DNA of 47,916 nucleotides from Clostridia bacterium (lineage in GTDB: Bacteria > Bacillota > Clostridia > Christensenellales > UBA1242). Where the stretch lies: assembly GCA_017938505.1 (NCBI GenBank), contig JAGBBH010000028.1, positions 1 through 47,916 on the forward strand. Direction: 5' to 3'. Shown here one piece after another: positions 31,741 through 43,300 of the stretch. Under the pieces are notes generated by a model. The model was not told where the DNA came from. It made no database searches and saw nothing but the letters and a program-made list of their open reading frames with translations. The position numbers and the translations under genes are program-made. How positions within the stretch are numbered: position 1 is the stretch's first letter; each line of letters begins with the position of its first letter.

Positions 31741-33096
31741 TTAGCTCTCAACCTGAACTTTTTCGTCGTGATTGAGATAAGTTGTATATTCTCCAACCCA
31801 TTTAAGTTTAATTTCCGCAGTTCTACCACTTCTGTTTTTTGCAACCAACAAATAAACCGTTCCGGGTTCGTCAGTAAGTGTTGCGTCAGAATATTTTTCT
31901 GGGTTGTAAAGAAACATAACAATGTCAGCATCTTGTTCGATAGAACCAGAATCTCTAAGGTCTGAAAGCATTGGTTTGTGGTCATCACGCTTTTCAACCG
32001 CACGGGAAAGCTGTGAAAGCAACAAAATAGGAACCTTAAGTTCTTTCGCCGCAACCTTGAGTTGTCTTGTAAAATCTCCAACTTCTTGGTTTCTGTCTCC
32101 CTCTCTGCCTTTTTTGTTTGAAGACATAAGTTGAAGATAGTCAATCAAAACCAAATCAAGCCCTTCTGTCATTTTCAATTTTCTGCACTTTGTTAAAATT
32201 TCCAAAGGTGTTACCATTGAACTGTCGTCAACATAAACACTGCTTTGTGCAAGTTTTTTCTCTGCCGTCCACACCCTTTTCCATTCGTCAGAATCAAGAC
32301 TTCCTTTCAAAATGTGTCCAAGGTTTACTCTTGCAAGTGAAGAAAGCGCCCTCTTCATAAGTTCTTCTCTTGACATTTCAAGGTTGAAAATTGCAACCTT
32401 TTTGCCTTCATTTACCGCAGCATTGATAGCAATGTTCATTGCAAAAGATGTTTTACCAACACCAGGTCGAGCAGCAATCAAGTTCAATGCACCTTTTTGA
32501 AGCCCGTTTGTCAAATCGTCATATTCCCTAAATCCTGTTGGAATCCCTGCAATTTTTCCATTGTTCTCTGCAAGTTCAGAAATTTCTTTAAGAACTCTTG
32601 TCAAAGTTCCACCAGGCTTTCCAACAAGCTCAAGTTCAGAAGAAGAATCCTGTTGCGAAAGGTCAAAAATTTTCTTTTCAGCAGTCTGCATTGCAGATTC
32701 ACCATCTTGGCTGTCAAAAGTTTCTTTGATAATGTTTTGCGCTTCCAAAATCAATCTTCTGCGAACCGCATTGTTTTTAACAATGTCCTTATAGTGTTGA
32801 TAATTCGCTGCTGATGGCACAACATTGGTCAAATAGGTTATATATTCAATTCCGCCAACAGTTTCAAGTTGCTTTTCCACTTCCAATTGGTTTGTCAATG
32901 TAACAAAATCAACAGGAATGCTTTTTTTGAAAATGTTTTGCATACTTGTGAAAATCTTTTTGTGAGACTCTGCATAAAAGTCCGTTATTTGCAATTTGTC
33001 AAAAATTTCAAGTTGAGCTTCACTGTCAAGAAGCACACAACCCAAAAGTGCTTGTTCTGCCTCCAAACTGCTTGGCAAAATTTTGTAATCCGCCAT
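31741..33096 (-). CDS. dnaB: Replicative DNA helicase DnaB (DnaC in Bacillus nomenclature)
   Basis: The hexameric helicase that unwinds DNA at the replication fork. The 451-residue protein has the N-terminal DnaB domain (about 8-110), a linker, and the RecA-like domain with Walker A ARPGVGKTSF at 209-218 and Walker B LVLIDY at 315-320. The LSQLSRAVE and SGSIEQDADIV blocks typical of DnaB follow. Length is normal. The start is fixed by AAAGGAGG that overlaps the stop of the upstream small gene. No intein is present. In most Bacillota the preceding gene is rplI; here it is an 82-codon membrane protein gene. Confidence 0.97.
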   Translation of the reverse strand: MADYKILPSSLEAEQALLGCVLLDSEAQLEIFDKLQITDFYAESHKKIFTSMQNIFKKSIPVDFVTLTNQLEVEKQLETVGGIEYITYLTNVVPSAANYQHYKDIVKNNAVRRRLILEAQNIIKETFDSQDGESAMQTAEKKIFDLSQQDSSSELELVGKPGGTLTRVLKEISELAENNGKIAGIPTGFREYDDLTNGLQKGALNLIAARPGVGKTSFAMNIAINAAVNEGKKVAIFNLEMSREELMKRALSSLARVNLGHILKGSLDSDEWKRVWTAEKKLAQSSVYVDDSSMVTPLEILTKCRKLKMTEGLDLVLIDYLQLMSSNKKGREGDRNQEVGDFTRQLKVAAKELKVPILLLSQLSRAVEKRDDHKPMLSDLRDSGSIEQDADIVMFLYNPEKYSDATLTDEPGTVYLLVAKNRSGRTAEIKLKWVGEYTTYLNHDEKVQVES

Positions 33097-33108
33097 AGAT
33101 TTCCTCCT

Positions 33109-33357
33109 TTAGTCTGAAAATGGGTCTTTCTTTTTGCTGATTCGTTCTTCTTTTTTGCGGTCAAGTTTTTGCAAAACCCAGCTATAAAGAAAAAACAAAA
33201 CAAACAGCATAACCACCAAAACAATTATGTTTTGCCACATTTCCAAAATTGGCACAAGAAAAATGCTTACAATTAGGATTGGCAAAAAAACAATGAGCAA
33301 AAACAAACCCAATCTTTTTATGTTTTTTTTCAATTGTTGCTTTTCAGTAGTTTTCAT
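33109..33357 (-). CDS. Small two-span membrane protein, 82 residues
   Basis: First gene of the dnaB-gltX operon. A basic N-terminus is followed by two hydrophobic segments (about 17-36 and 42-62) and a strongly charged C-terminus rich in Lys, Arg and Glu, ending DPFSD. ATG 33357 is preceded by AAGGGA, and a near-consensus promoter lies just upstream. The stop is 12 nt before dnaB. The function is unknown; no family recognised. It is accepted as real because of the promoter, ribosome binding site and tight spacing. Confidence 0.78.
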   Translation of the reverse strand: MKTTEKQQLKKNIKRLGLFLLIVFLPILIVSIFLVPILEMWQNIIVLVVMLFVLFFLYSWVLQKLDRKKEERISKKKDPFSD

Positions 33358-33373
33358 ATTTTCCCTTGGTCTA

Positions 33374-33402
33374 AGTATAACAACATTTTATAAACTTGTC
33401 AA
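33374..33402 (-). promoter_or_regulatory. Promoter of the dnaB-gltX operon
   Basis: On the minus strand a perfect TTGACA (33397-33402) and TATACT (33374-33379) have a 17-nt spacer. The predicted start, near 33367, leaves a leader of only about 10 nt that begins with the AAGGGA ribosome binding site. Confidence 0.82.
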
Positions 33403-33423
33403 TTGTTAAAGTTTTAAAAAAAG

Positions 33424-33449
33424 AAAAAAGAGGGACAAATTTGTCCTCT
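33424..33449 (-). terminator. Rho-independent terminator of typA
   Basis: On the minus strand AGAGGACAAA pairs with TTTGTCCCTCT (one bulged base) and is followed by TTTTTTCTTTTTTT. It begins 8 nt after the typA stop and separates typA from the dnaB operon promoter. Confidence 0.85.
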
Positions 33450-33457
33450 CATTTCAA

Positions 33458-35290
33458 TTAAATTTCGCCTCTCAACATTTTTCCTCTTTCTCTCATTCTT
33501 TGAGTGTGGTCTAGAATGATTTTTCTGATTCTAATTGATGTTGGTGTAACTTCCATATATTCATCATCGCCCAAAAACTCAATGCAATCTTCCAAACTCA
33601 TAACCCTTGGAGGAGTAAGTCTCAAAGCGTCATCTGAACCTGAAGAACGACAGTTTGAAAGGTGTTTTGTTTTGCAAACATTGACAACAATATCTCCACC
33701 TTTTGGGTTTGTTCCAACAACCATTCCAGCATAAACAGGAACGCCCGCACCAATAAAAAGTTCTCCTCTTTCTTGTGCATTATAAAGACCATAAACAATT
33801 GCCTTTCCTTCTTCGTGAGCAATCAAAGCGCCAAAATCTCTTCTTAAGATTTCGCCTTTGTGTGGTTGATATTCAAAGAAAATTGAATTGACAATTCCTT
33901 CACCACGAGTGTCTGTCAAAAATTCAGACTTAAACCCAAAAAGACCACGAGAAGGTATCAAAAATTCCATTCTCATACGGTTTCCGTGTGGTGCCATATT
34001 TTGCAAATCGCCTTTCCTAACCCCCATCTTGTTCATAACAGTTCCAACGCAATCTTCTGGAACATCAAGATAAAGTCTGTCAATTGGTTCACACTTTACG
34101 CCATCAATGGTTTTGATAAGAACTTTTGGTTGGCTTACTTGAAATTCATAACCATCTCTACGCATATTTTCAATCAAAATTGAAAGATGCATTTCTCCAC
34201 GGCCACTAACTTTAAACTTTTCTGCAGTATCGCCATCTTCAACTTTCAATGACAAGTCTTTGACAGCTTCTTTATAAAGTCTTTCACGAAGATGTCTTGA
34301 AGTTACAAACTTTCCTTCCTTTCCTGCAAAAGGACTGTCATTTACCATAAAAGTCATTTCAACTGAAGGCTCTGCAATCTTGACAAATTCAATAGGTTCA
34401 ATACAAGAATCATCACAAATAGTGTCGCCAATTGTTACATTTTCAAGACCTGCAACACAAACAATTTCACCAACACCGGCACTCTCAACAGCAACCCTTT
34501 TCAACCCTTCATAAACAAAAAGTGAAACAATTTTAGATTTAACCTTCTTTGCAGGGTCGTGATAGTTGCAAACAACAACATTTTGACCAACTTTAATTCT
34601 GCCTTGTTCAATTTTTCCAACCGCCAACTTTCCAACATAGTCATTGTGTTCTGCAGAAGAAACCAGCATTTTTAAAGTTTGAGATTCATCTCCTTGTGGA
34701 GCAGGAATATGACTGATAATTGTGTCAAAGAGAGGTTTCATATCAGTTCCCAACACATTCGCATCTTTTGAAGCAATTCCTTGTCTTGCAGAAGCAAAAA
34801 CGAATGGAGAATTGAGTTGGTCCTCGTCAGCATCAAGTTCCAAGAAAAGTTCAAGAACTTCATCAATAACTTCTTTAATTCTTGCATCTGGTCTGTCAAT
34901 TTTGTTTACAACAACAACAACCTTCAACCCTAAAGAAAGTGCTTTTTCGAGCACAAATCTTGTTTGAGGCATTGGTCCTTCATAGGCATCAACAACAAGA
35001 AGAACTCCGTCAACCATTTTGAGAACTCTTTCAACTTCGCCGCCAAAGTCTGCGTGTCCAGGTGTGTCAATAACATTAATCTTTACCCCATCATAAAAGC
35101 AAGATGTGTTCTTTGACAAAATTGTAATTCCCCTTTCTCTCTCAAGGGCATTACTGTCCATAACTCTGTCTTCAACAACTTGATTTTCTCTGAACACATT
35201 GCCCTGTTTGAGAAGTTCATTTACAAGTGAAGTTTTTCCGTGATCAACATGTGCAATGATTGCCACATTTCTTAACATTTTGTTTTCCAT
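33458..35290 (-). CDS. typA: Translational GTPase TypA/BipA
   Basis: An EF-G-like ribosome-associated GTPase involved in 50S assembly and stress or cold adaptation. The 610-residue product has G1 AHVDHGKTS at 13-21, the switch region with RERGITI at 51-57, G3 [10 protein letters not shown] at 75-84 and G4 NKID at 129-132, followed by EF-Tu domain 2-like, EF-G domain III/V-like and the BipA-specific C-terminal domain. Length is normal. It is preceded by an AGAGGA ribosome binding site and its own promoter and followed by its own terminator, so it is a monocistronic unit. Confidence 0.97.
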   Translation of the reverse strand: MENKMLRNVAIIAHVDHGKTSLVNELLKQGNVFRENQVVEDRVMDSNALERERGITILSKNTSCFYDGVKINVIDTPGHADFGGEVERVLKMVDGVLLVVDAYEGPMPQTRFVLEKALSLGLKVVVVVNKIDRPDARIKEVIDEVLELFLELDADEDQLNSPFVFASARQGIASKDANVLGTDMKPLFDTIISHIPAPQGDESQTLKMLVSSAEHNDYVGKLAVGKIEQGRIKVGQNVVVCNYHDPAKKVKSKIVSLFVYEGLKRVAVESAGVGEIVCVAGLENVTIGDTICDDSCIEPIEFVKIAEPSVEMTFMVNDSPFAGKEGKFVTSRHLRERLYKEAVKDLSLKVEDGDTAEKFKVSGRGEMHLSILIENMRRDGYEFQVSQPKVLIKTIDGVKCEPIDRLYLDVPEDCVGTVMNKMGVRKGDLQNMAPHGNRMRMEFLIPSRGLFGFKSEFLTDTRGEGIVNSIFFEYQPHKGEILRRDFGALIAHEEGKAIVYGLYNAQERGELFIGAGVPVYAGMVVGTNPKGGDIVVNVCKTKHLSNCRSSGSDDALRLTPPRVMSLEDCIEFLGDDEYMEVTPTSIRIRKIILDHTQRMRERGKMLRGEI

Positions 35291-35331
35291 AATTTTTTCC
35301 TCTAATTCTAAATAATTTTTCTAACTTATTT

Positions 35332-35360
35332 AGTATAGCATTTTTTATAGGAAAACACAA
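35332..35360 (-). promoter_or_regulatory. Promoter of typA
   Basis: TTGTGT (35355-35360) and TATACT (35332-35337) are separated by 17 nt on the minus strand. The leader of about 35 nt contains AGAGGA before the ATG at 35290. Confidence 0.7.
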
Positions 35361-35379
35361 TATTTATAATAAAAATTTT

Positions 35380-36228
35380 TTAGGATTTTTTCGTTTTTTT
35401 CTTTTTTAAAAACAGAAAAGCAAGAGCAATCCCAATCAAAACAACCGCTAGTGCAGATAAATACCAAATCGGCCTATTGGGTTGAATTTGCCAAAAAACA
35501 ATTCCAACATTTTCAGACAAGTCTTGATAGGATTTGACAAAAACATTGTGATAACCATTTGTATCTTGATACATCAATTCAGATTTCAGTCCCCTTTGCC
35601 AATTTGAAAAGTCGTAGATAAATTTTGCCTCTTGCAAAAATGACAGTGCAACATTTTTTCTTTCCTCTGAAATTTGACAATCATTACACCACGAAGAAAT
35701 TGCCATAACACAAACCAATTTCAAGTCGCCAGCAATCTTTGTTGAAGAAATTGGAAAAACCGTTTTCAGTGTTTGTTTTCGAATGAAAAAACCTGTTGTC
35801 TTTAATGTTGACTCCCCTCCTTCTTCCTTGTTAGATGAACTTCCAAAGAACTTCTGTTGAGCTTCCAAGTTTTTGAAATTTATCGAGAACCCAACACCAT
35901 CAACATCTTCAAAATAAAGCCCGGAATTTATGTCCACCCCTTCAACTTTTTTATCTTCATTGTTTTTTGCAAGAGCATTTACATAGGTTGTTAAATAGAA
36001 CCGTAAAACATCAACCTCATTTTTTGAAAAACCATTATTTACAAGCAAATTTCCGTTCAATGGAAAAACATAACTCAAAGAAATCGAACCATCAGGACTA
36101 ATCCGCCTCAAAATTCTAAATGCATTTGGTTGAAGAATGTCTGCCATATCAACCTGCCCACAACCAGAAAAACAACTTGAAAAAATTACAACTAACAATA
36201 AAAAAAGAGTATAAATTATTTTTTTCAC
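35380..36228 (-). CDS. Lipoprotein with additional C-terminal membrane helix, 282 residues
   Basis: The N-terminus has a hydrophobic signal followed by two possible lipidation cysteines, C19 (FSSC) and C23 (FSGC); both have Phe at the -3 position, which is not ideal. The C-terminus has a clear membrane helix starting WYLSALAVVLIGIALAFLFL and a basic tail KKKKTKKS. The protein could therefore be tethered at both ends, with about 220 residues outside. The start appears to be GTG rather than ATG. It follows the giant lipoprotein gene by 39 nt with no terminator, so both are probably one transcript. The domain between the anchors was not recognised. An assembly or anchoring partner of the giant lipoprotein is one possibility, by context only. 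Confidence 0.78.
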   Translation of the reverse strand: MKKIIYTLFLLLVVIFSSCFSGCGQVDMADILQPNAFRILRRISPDGSISLSYVFPLNGNLLVNNGFSKNEVDVLRFYLTTYVNALAKNNEDKKVEGVDINSGLYFEDVDGVGFSINFKNLEAQQKFFGSSSNKEEGGESTLKTTGFFIRKQTLKTVFPISSTKIAGDLKLVCVMAISSWCNDCQISEERKNVALSFLQEAKFIYDFSNWQRGLKSELMYQDTNGYHNVFVKSYQDLSENVGIVFWQIQPNRPIWYLSALAVVLIGIALAFLFLKKKKTKKS

Positions 36229-36267
36229 ATTAATTTATACTCTATTTTTTCTTAAGTTATTCTGCTT

Positions 36268-37330
36268 TTAGACTCCAACTGCCACAATATCACCTTTTTG
36301 AAGGTAGTTTGTTGCAATTTGAATTGTTGTAAGCTGCCCTTTGTTTGCATCTGCGGCAACAGAAATTGTGCCTTTTCCATAACCAGCAATCCCCGCCATA
36401 TAAACAGTTACAGAGTTGTTTGCCTTGGCAGATTCAACAGTTATGTTGAAATAGTTTTCACAATTTGTTATAACCCCAAGCGATGCATTTGTATTTACAA
36501 TTCCTGCAACCTGAACTGTATCAATCGGAATTCGACAAGTTACATACATTGAACAAGCATTTCCGCTTAAAGATTTTCCTGCTTGACAATTTTCAATTGT
36601 TGCATAGTTTGTAAACGCAACGCCTGCAACAAACATTGTTTGTGCGTTGTTGTTGTCATCAATAAGCATATCTGCTTGAATCTTGCAGTTAGATATTCTT
36701 GCATTGACATCTATGTTTATTGAAACAAGACCGCTGTATGACATAATCACACTGCTTCCTCCTGCAGAATAGCCGGTGAAACCATTTTTAAATGATGTCA
36801 AATTAACCTTATTGATTTTTCCGCGATTCGTAATAGCAAGCCCTGCCAAAAGTGAGTGGTTTTGGATTGTTGTTCCTTGTGCATATTCAACTGATAGGTT
36901 CAAGTTTTCAATTCTTGCCTCAGTCGCCAAAATTTCAAACAATGAAGTTCCATAGATATAACTGAAAGACGATTGATTTTCAGGCCCAATAACATTTCCT
37001 TCACTTATAGTTACTGCCTTTGAAAGCATTGCAACACCATTTGAGATATAACTTATTGTTGGTGCATTGTTATCGCCTACAACAGTCGAGCCTCTAACAA
37101 CCCCAGAAAAAGTTCCTTTAAACAAAATTCCGGAAACATAACTTGCAGGGTTTTCAACCTCACTTAAAACGATATCATTTTTAATTTCAAAATAGTATGT
37201 CGAATCTTCTGCAATTGCCCCAACATAGTTTGAAAGATATTCTTCTTTCTTTGCGCGGTAAGCAAGGTTCTTAAATTCTTGTGCGTTTGTAATTGCATAT
37301 GGAGAAACATTCGTACCCATTCCACTTGCA
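36268..37330 (-). repeat. C-terminal GLUG-type repeats of giant protein 2
   Basis: Residues about 3496-3848 show repeated segments with A-G-hydrophobic-A and I-x-N-C cores: LLAGLAITNRGKI, FVAGVAFTNYATIENC, VAGIVNTNASLGVITNC and YMAGIAGYGKGTI. This matches the GLUG pattern of giant protein 1. The protein stops shortly after the last copy. It is the free end, because the protein is anchored by its N-terminal lipid. Confidence 0.68.
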
Positions 37331-40300
37331 AACAAGTTATAATCAACAAACTTTTCTTCATCGACACTATATTCAATTTGCATTGATTGAACATTGTTTG
37401 TTCCAAGTTTAACTCTCAGCTTCATTGCAACCTTTCCAATGATGGTTGGTTGGAATGATTTTGATGTTGTTTCATAAACTCTCATAATGTTGTGAGGATT
37501 TTCCCAGTTGCCATTGTCGCTATAAGTTGCTTCAATTATGAATATTGGCTCAATCAAATCATCTTTATCGACCCTGTAAATCTCACCGCTTTCTTTTTGA
37601 ATTATTGCCAACGATTCTTGCATTTGCATCAGGCTGTAAATCAACCCGCTTCCAAGTTCAATTGTTTCATCTTCAACAATATCAACACAAGAAACTGGCA
37701 AGAAGTATGTCCCTTCCGCATAGGAAATTTCATAATGACCATCTCCTATGTTTTTTACAGTCAAAACTTCGCCCTCTGAAAGAGTTATTCCTGAATCTTC
37801 AGACAATCCTGCATCGTTAAAGGCTACCGTTTCTTGGTTTGTTAAGAAACTTAACTTTACTGCTTCTGTTTGTGGTAACAAACTATAGAAATCATAGTCC
37901 CATTCAAATTGTTGAGAAACTGCGTTCCAAACAATTTCAATCTTGTCCTCAATGCTGGTTCTTTTCAAAACAAAGTTTTTACTCAAATCACTGTAAATTG
38001 CGTCTGCCATCGTATAGTTTACAACCTTGTAAACAATATCAAATGAAGACTCATCATCTACAACCAAAATTGTAGAAACATAATCACCATAACTTCCACT
38101 TGCAAGAAGTTCTCTAACTTCTGCTTCAGCTTGTTCTGAATAAACCACAAACATCTTGTTTCTTGAAGATGTAAACACCACTTCTTCTTTTTCTTGTGGG
38201 TCAACATTTGTTTTTGTGATTGTTGCAATTATTTGATGAGTATTTCCATCTGCATAGAAAGCTGACAAATCAAGCGTTTCTCTGTCCATATCCGAAACAA
38301 TTGCAAAGTCTTCTTGTGTAACCGCAGGAAGTTTTTCTATTGCAATAGATTGAGGGAATGACTTAATCATTGCTTCTGCTTCAGCCTGAATCTTAGATGC
38401 ATAAACTTTCAAAATGTGTGCCCCCGCTGAAATTGTGTCCGAATTTTCGACAAATTCAATTCTAAACAAATTGCCATCTTGTTCTGAAGATGAGAGCATT
38501 GTTGCTTTAAGTTCTCCAGAAACCACCTTTCCGTTTTCATCTTCGACAATAAATGTGTAAGACTGTGCAAAGTTTGTTTCGTCAATCTCATAAGGAGTAA
38601 TATATTTCCAAACCAATTTTCCTTCGCTAATTTCAAGCATTTCTACAGGAGCAACTCTGTCAATTTTGTTTATAACTTCGCCATTGCTCATCAAAACAAA
38701 CAACTCACTGTCCTTATACTTCACATTTCCGTATGCGTAATATGTTTCTTCACCGTCAACAAATTCAAGATAATTTCCAACAGCAGGTCTTGAATTTACA
38801 AGATTTGCAGCGAATGCCTGAACCGTTGCTTTTAAATAGGTCTTTGTTGGATGTTCAATTATCTCGCCTTCATCAATCATTGCAAAGTCAAACTCTGTGC
38901 TTGTTGTATAGATATAATGTTCCATTCCAACATTCGTTTCAACTTCATCTGCACCAGCACTTGTAATTTCATATTGCACCCATGTTATCTTATAAACAAT
39001 TTTTGTTTGCCCCTCTTGGTCAACAATAAGCGGTTGAGAAAGTGGAGTGTCTTTGATTTCGTTTTCCCATTCTCTGCCCTTGACAGAATCCCATTTCAAA
39101 ATTCCATCATCAATTCTCAAATTTGACACCGAATCCATCATCTTTGCATTAATAGATGCAGGAGCACTTCTTACAGCGACTGACTTTGTTGTGTCAAATC
39201 CGCAATAAAGATTGTAAATATAATATTTTTCTGAATCTTTCTTAAGTTTAAATGTCGTGTCAAGATGAGTTCCCAAACTCATAACATCAAACTTGTCTGC
39301 CAAGTTTTCAGTTGCCTTATATCTTGCATAATCTGTCTCTTGTTCAGTTATACCCGTTGTTCCTGTTTCATATTCAAAAATTGAAGTTCCGTTTTCATTT
39401 GCAACATCATTAAACGAACTTGATGTTGAAACATTGTTGTAAATGTTATAGAAATAAAGAGGATTGTCCGAATAGCAATTTGCAAGCAAGGTTGAGTTAG
39501 TCGAATCATCAACTTTAATCTTGCCATAGTCATTTGTTAATGTTGGACTTGCAAGTTTGTAAACATTGCTAATTTGAAAAATTTCACTGTCAACAAAGAT
39601 TGTTTTTCCAACTACATCGCCTTCCATTACAAACTTGATATAGTCAAACAAACCATAACCCAGAGAATCCAAACTGAACCTTGATGTTGCCATACTTCCA
39701 TCAACAATTTCTTCTTGTGCCAAGGTGCTAGTGTTTTTCTTGTAAATAACACTTGTATTTCTGTTGTTGTGTGGGGTCCAAACAAACACACCCTTGTTCA
39801 TTCCAAGACCTTGTTCGAATGAAAGCCACCCTGTTGGGTCTTCTTCTGGACCTTCTTCTTCAACAATTTGTCCAAGCCCCAAGAATGTCAAGAAGAAATA
39901 TTCAGACTTACTTGAAATTGAATAATCCGTTCCAACAGCATAAATCTGCATCTCATAAGTCATCTTGCTGATTACATTTGAGAACATTCCAAGCACAGAA
40001 TCTCCATTGTTATAATTCAAATAGAATTTCAAATATTCTCCATTTGCTACCACATTTCCGTTTGAATCACATTCATAAACAGAAACACTCTCACTGCTTG
40101 GATATTCCAATCCGTTTGTTGTTGTATATCTTTCAAGTGCTGTCAGTTTGTAAGAACTTCCTGCTTTGCTAATTGCAAATGCGTGATATTCTGAACCAGA
40201 ACCATCTTTAATTTTTAACACATAATTTTCCGCAATTACGGCTTGATATGCTCCGCTTGAATAGTCATAAACATTGCTTTTCTTGAAAATTACACTGTAA

Positions 40301-43300
40301 GTGTTGATTGCCAAGTCTTCTTGACTTTCTTCTTTAATTGCTCTTACTGTTGGTTGTGGATTGACATAAACAACATTTTCTCCATTTTCGTTTTTAAATG
40401 TTGCCCAAGCAGAGTTGAGTGATGACGCCCCACCCAAGATTCTATATTCCAACTTGTAAGAGCCCATTTGCAATCTTTCAAAGAAATCGTCAAACAATGC
40501 TCTACGGTTGCCAATTCCATGACTTTCCAAAGCAACAAATCTGATAAGTTCATCAATGATTTCCTGCGCTTCCAAAGAAGTTGCATTTGTCTTTAATTCT
40601 GTTAAAGTTGTAACAATGTCAAAACCTTTTGTCAACGAATGAACAAGAAGGTCTGCCAAAAGATATTTCGCATTGACATTGAAAACATGCTTAATTCCTT
40701 CACTTCCAGCATCTAAAGAAGTAAATGCCATTTGCATAGTAATTCGATTTCCAAACAATTCTTCAAGTTTAAACACAAATGGACTTTCAAATTGTGTAAT
40801 TGTAAGAGCATCTGCCAAGTCTGAATAAGACATTTCTTGAGAACTTAACATATCAAAGAAATCACAATCATCTGGCCATGCAAGCGAAATCGCACCATCT
40901 TTCAACAAGAGTTGTGCAGACAATCTGTTTCTCTTTACCTTAACCGGAGCAAGATCTCCCTCTGCCAAATCTACGACATAAACTTTTCTTGAAGAAATTA
41001 CATAAGGGTTTTCGGAAATTGCTTGAACACCAATATAATAGCCTGAACCAGCACCGCCATAATCTGATGCATTGAAGTTTGTTGTGTCAGTTGAATAGAA
41101 CGAATAGTGCTCGCCCATATCTTCGCCTTTGAGTTCTTCAATGAAATATACATAATATTTTGAAGCCAACTCATCATTTTCAACCCAATATAAATTTCCA
41201 CCATCAAGTTTCAAGTTAATAATGTTTGCCATTCTGTCAAATTCAAAATCTTTTCCACCAAAACCTGCAAGCCAATCACTGCACACAAAGCCCTTTGAGG
41301 CATTTATTTGCAATTTTGAAAATTCAACTTTAAACTTTCCTGTGAGTCTTAACAAATCTTCATGTTCAAAAATTTCGGTTAAGTTGACAACAAAAACATC
41401 TTCATCTACAAAATAACCAACATTTGACAAATGTTCTTTTGCAACAAATTTAATTGTGCTAAATACCACATCTTCTTCAACAGGAAGAACTTCTTCTTCC
41501 AACTCGCCTTCTCCCGACGATCCCTCCTCAACAACCGCAACCTCTTGCTTTGCCTTAAGTTGCGTAACTTTAACAAAAATTCCAAGTGTCGTTAATGAAG
41601 TTATATCATCTACATCATTGAAAATTGCAAATGCATTTGCATCATCTTCATAACCTTCTTCATAATTTGTATTTCCAATAAATTCATTTTTGCCCATTTT
41701 CTTGATTTCAACAAAATCTTCTTCCGCAACAAAACTGAAAGTAAACTCATAAGGTTTTGAAACCGTATATGTTGTTTCCGCCTCCAAAGTTTCTCTGTAA
41801 GACCAAACATAGATTGTTACAGGAGAATTTGAAATTTCAAGACCTAACCCTGCAGCTTTGATTTTGTCAATGAATTCTGCAAAAATTGTAGAGTAGATAA
41901 ACGAAACTCCACCATCTCCCTCAAACGCTTCCGTTGGATTGATTTGTGCAACATCTTCGTTCAAAATGGCGTCTTCATCAAGACCAACATACAAATTTGT
42001 GAAACTTTGCTTTGAAATCATTTCAAACGCAATACTTGACGACAATTCTTCTCTATAGCCCATTCCAACAATTTCGTTGTTAATTAAGAAGGTTGGAGAA
42101 CTTTGGAATGATGTGTAAGGCATAGAATCCAAAGTAAAGTTATAGTCCGTTGAACTTGATGAGAACTCTGTGTCAGTCGTTGCATTTCCCATCGCAATGA
42201 TTTCAACCTCATATTGTTTTCCATCTGGAATCAGATAATTGCCCTCGCCATCTTTGTCAAGTTCAAGTTTTGTAATCGTGTCTTCAACAACAATTTCTTT
42301 CCACGCTTGACTTTCCGTCCTGTCTGCGCTTATGAATCTATATAAATATTTGCTTCCAATTTCACTTTCATCAACTTCAAATGTAACAATACCAAATTGG
42401 TTTACTGCAATCTTGTCGCCAGAAATTGCATTTCCAGCGATTGTCGCATTAAATTCGTATGTAAACGAATTGTTTTTTCCTGCCGCACCAACCGAAATCA
42501 CTTCAAAGACAACAGGAAAGTCTTGTTCAAAATCTACCGCAGTCAACTTTCCAAAATCAAACACACTTTGATAATTACTGCCAAAGATTTCTTCAAAAGA
42601 ATAAGAATTTCTATTTCCTTCAAATGAGTAGAGCAAGTTTTCTCTTGCATCGTCATCTTGTGCATACATTTTGATAATATATCCACCAGCCCCCGTAACT
42701 GCTTCCCAAGAAACCGAAACTTTTGACAAGTCCGCAACACTTGTTCTTTTAAGCGTAACCGCATCAACCCTTGCAACCCTGTCAAGAGTGAATGTTGATG
42801 TCGAAGCAACAGAATTCACACAACCTTCTTCCATTGCAACAATCGTAACCTCATATTCTGAGTTTGTCCAAGAATTTGGGAATTCAAAATAGAATCCATC
42901 ATCTGCAGAAACAATCTTTGAAATCCCTCCACATTCTACAAAATATTTCGTTGCATTGCTGTTCAATGTTTCATCAACAACAAATCCACCAGCCTTATTT
43001 ATCACATTTGGCACACTTTTCAAAACCGTATATTGTGCTGTTTGTGTTGAAACAGGACAAGACAAATAATACACCGCACCTGAATTGTCCACAAAGTTGT
43101 TTATGAAGGCAGAAACTTTAACCGTCCCGCCATTTTGAAGTTTATCAGCAAAAACATCTTTTAAGTCATCAACGACAATTTTTTCGGTTTCTTCTGAAAT
43201 TGCAACTTCAACATATTCGGTTGTTACACTCTCTCCATTTGGAGTCATTTCAACTTTAAGAACAATCCCCGCAGTTGTGAAATGGAGATAATTTTCATCA

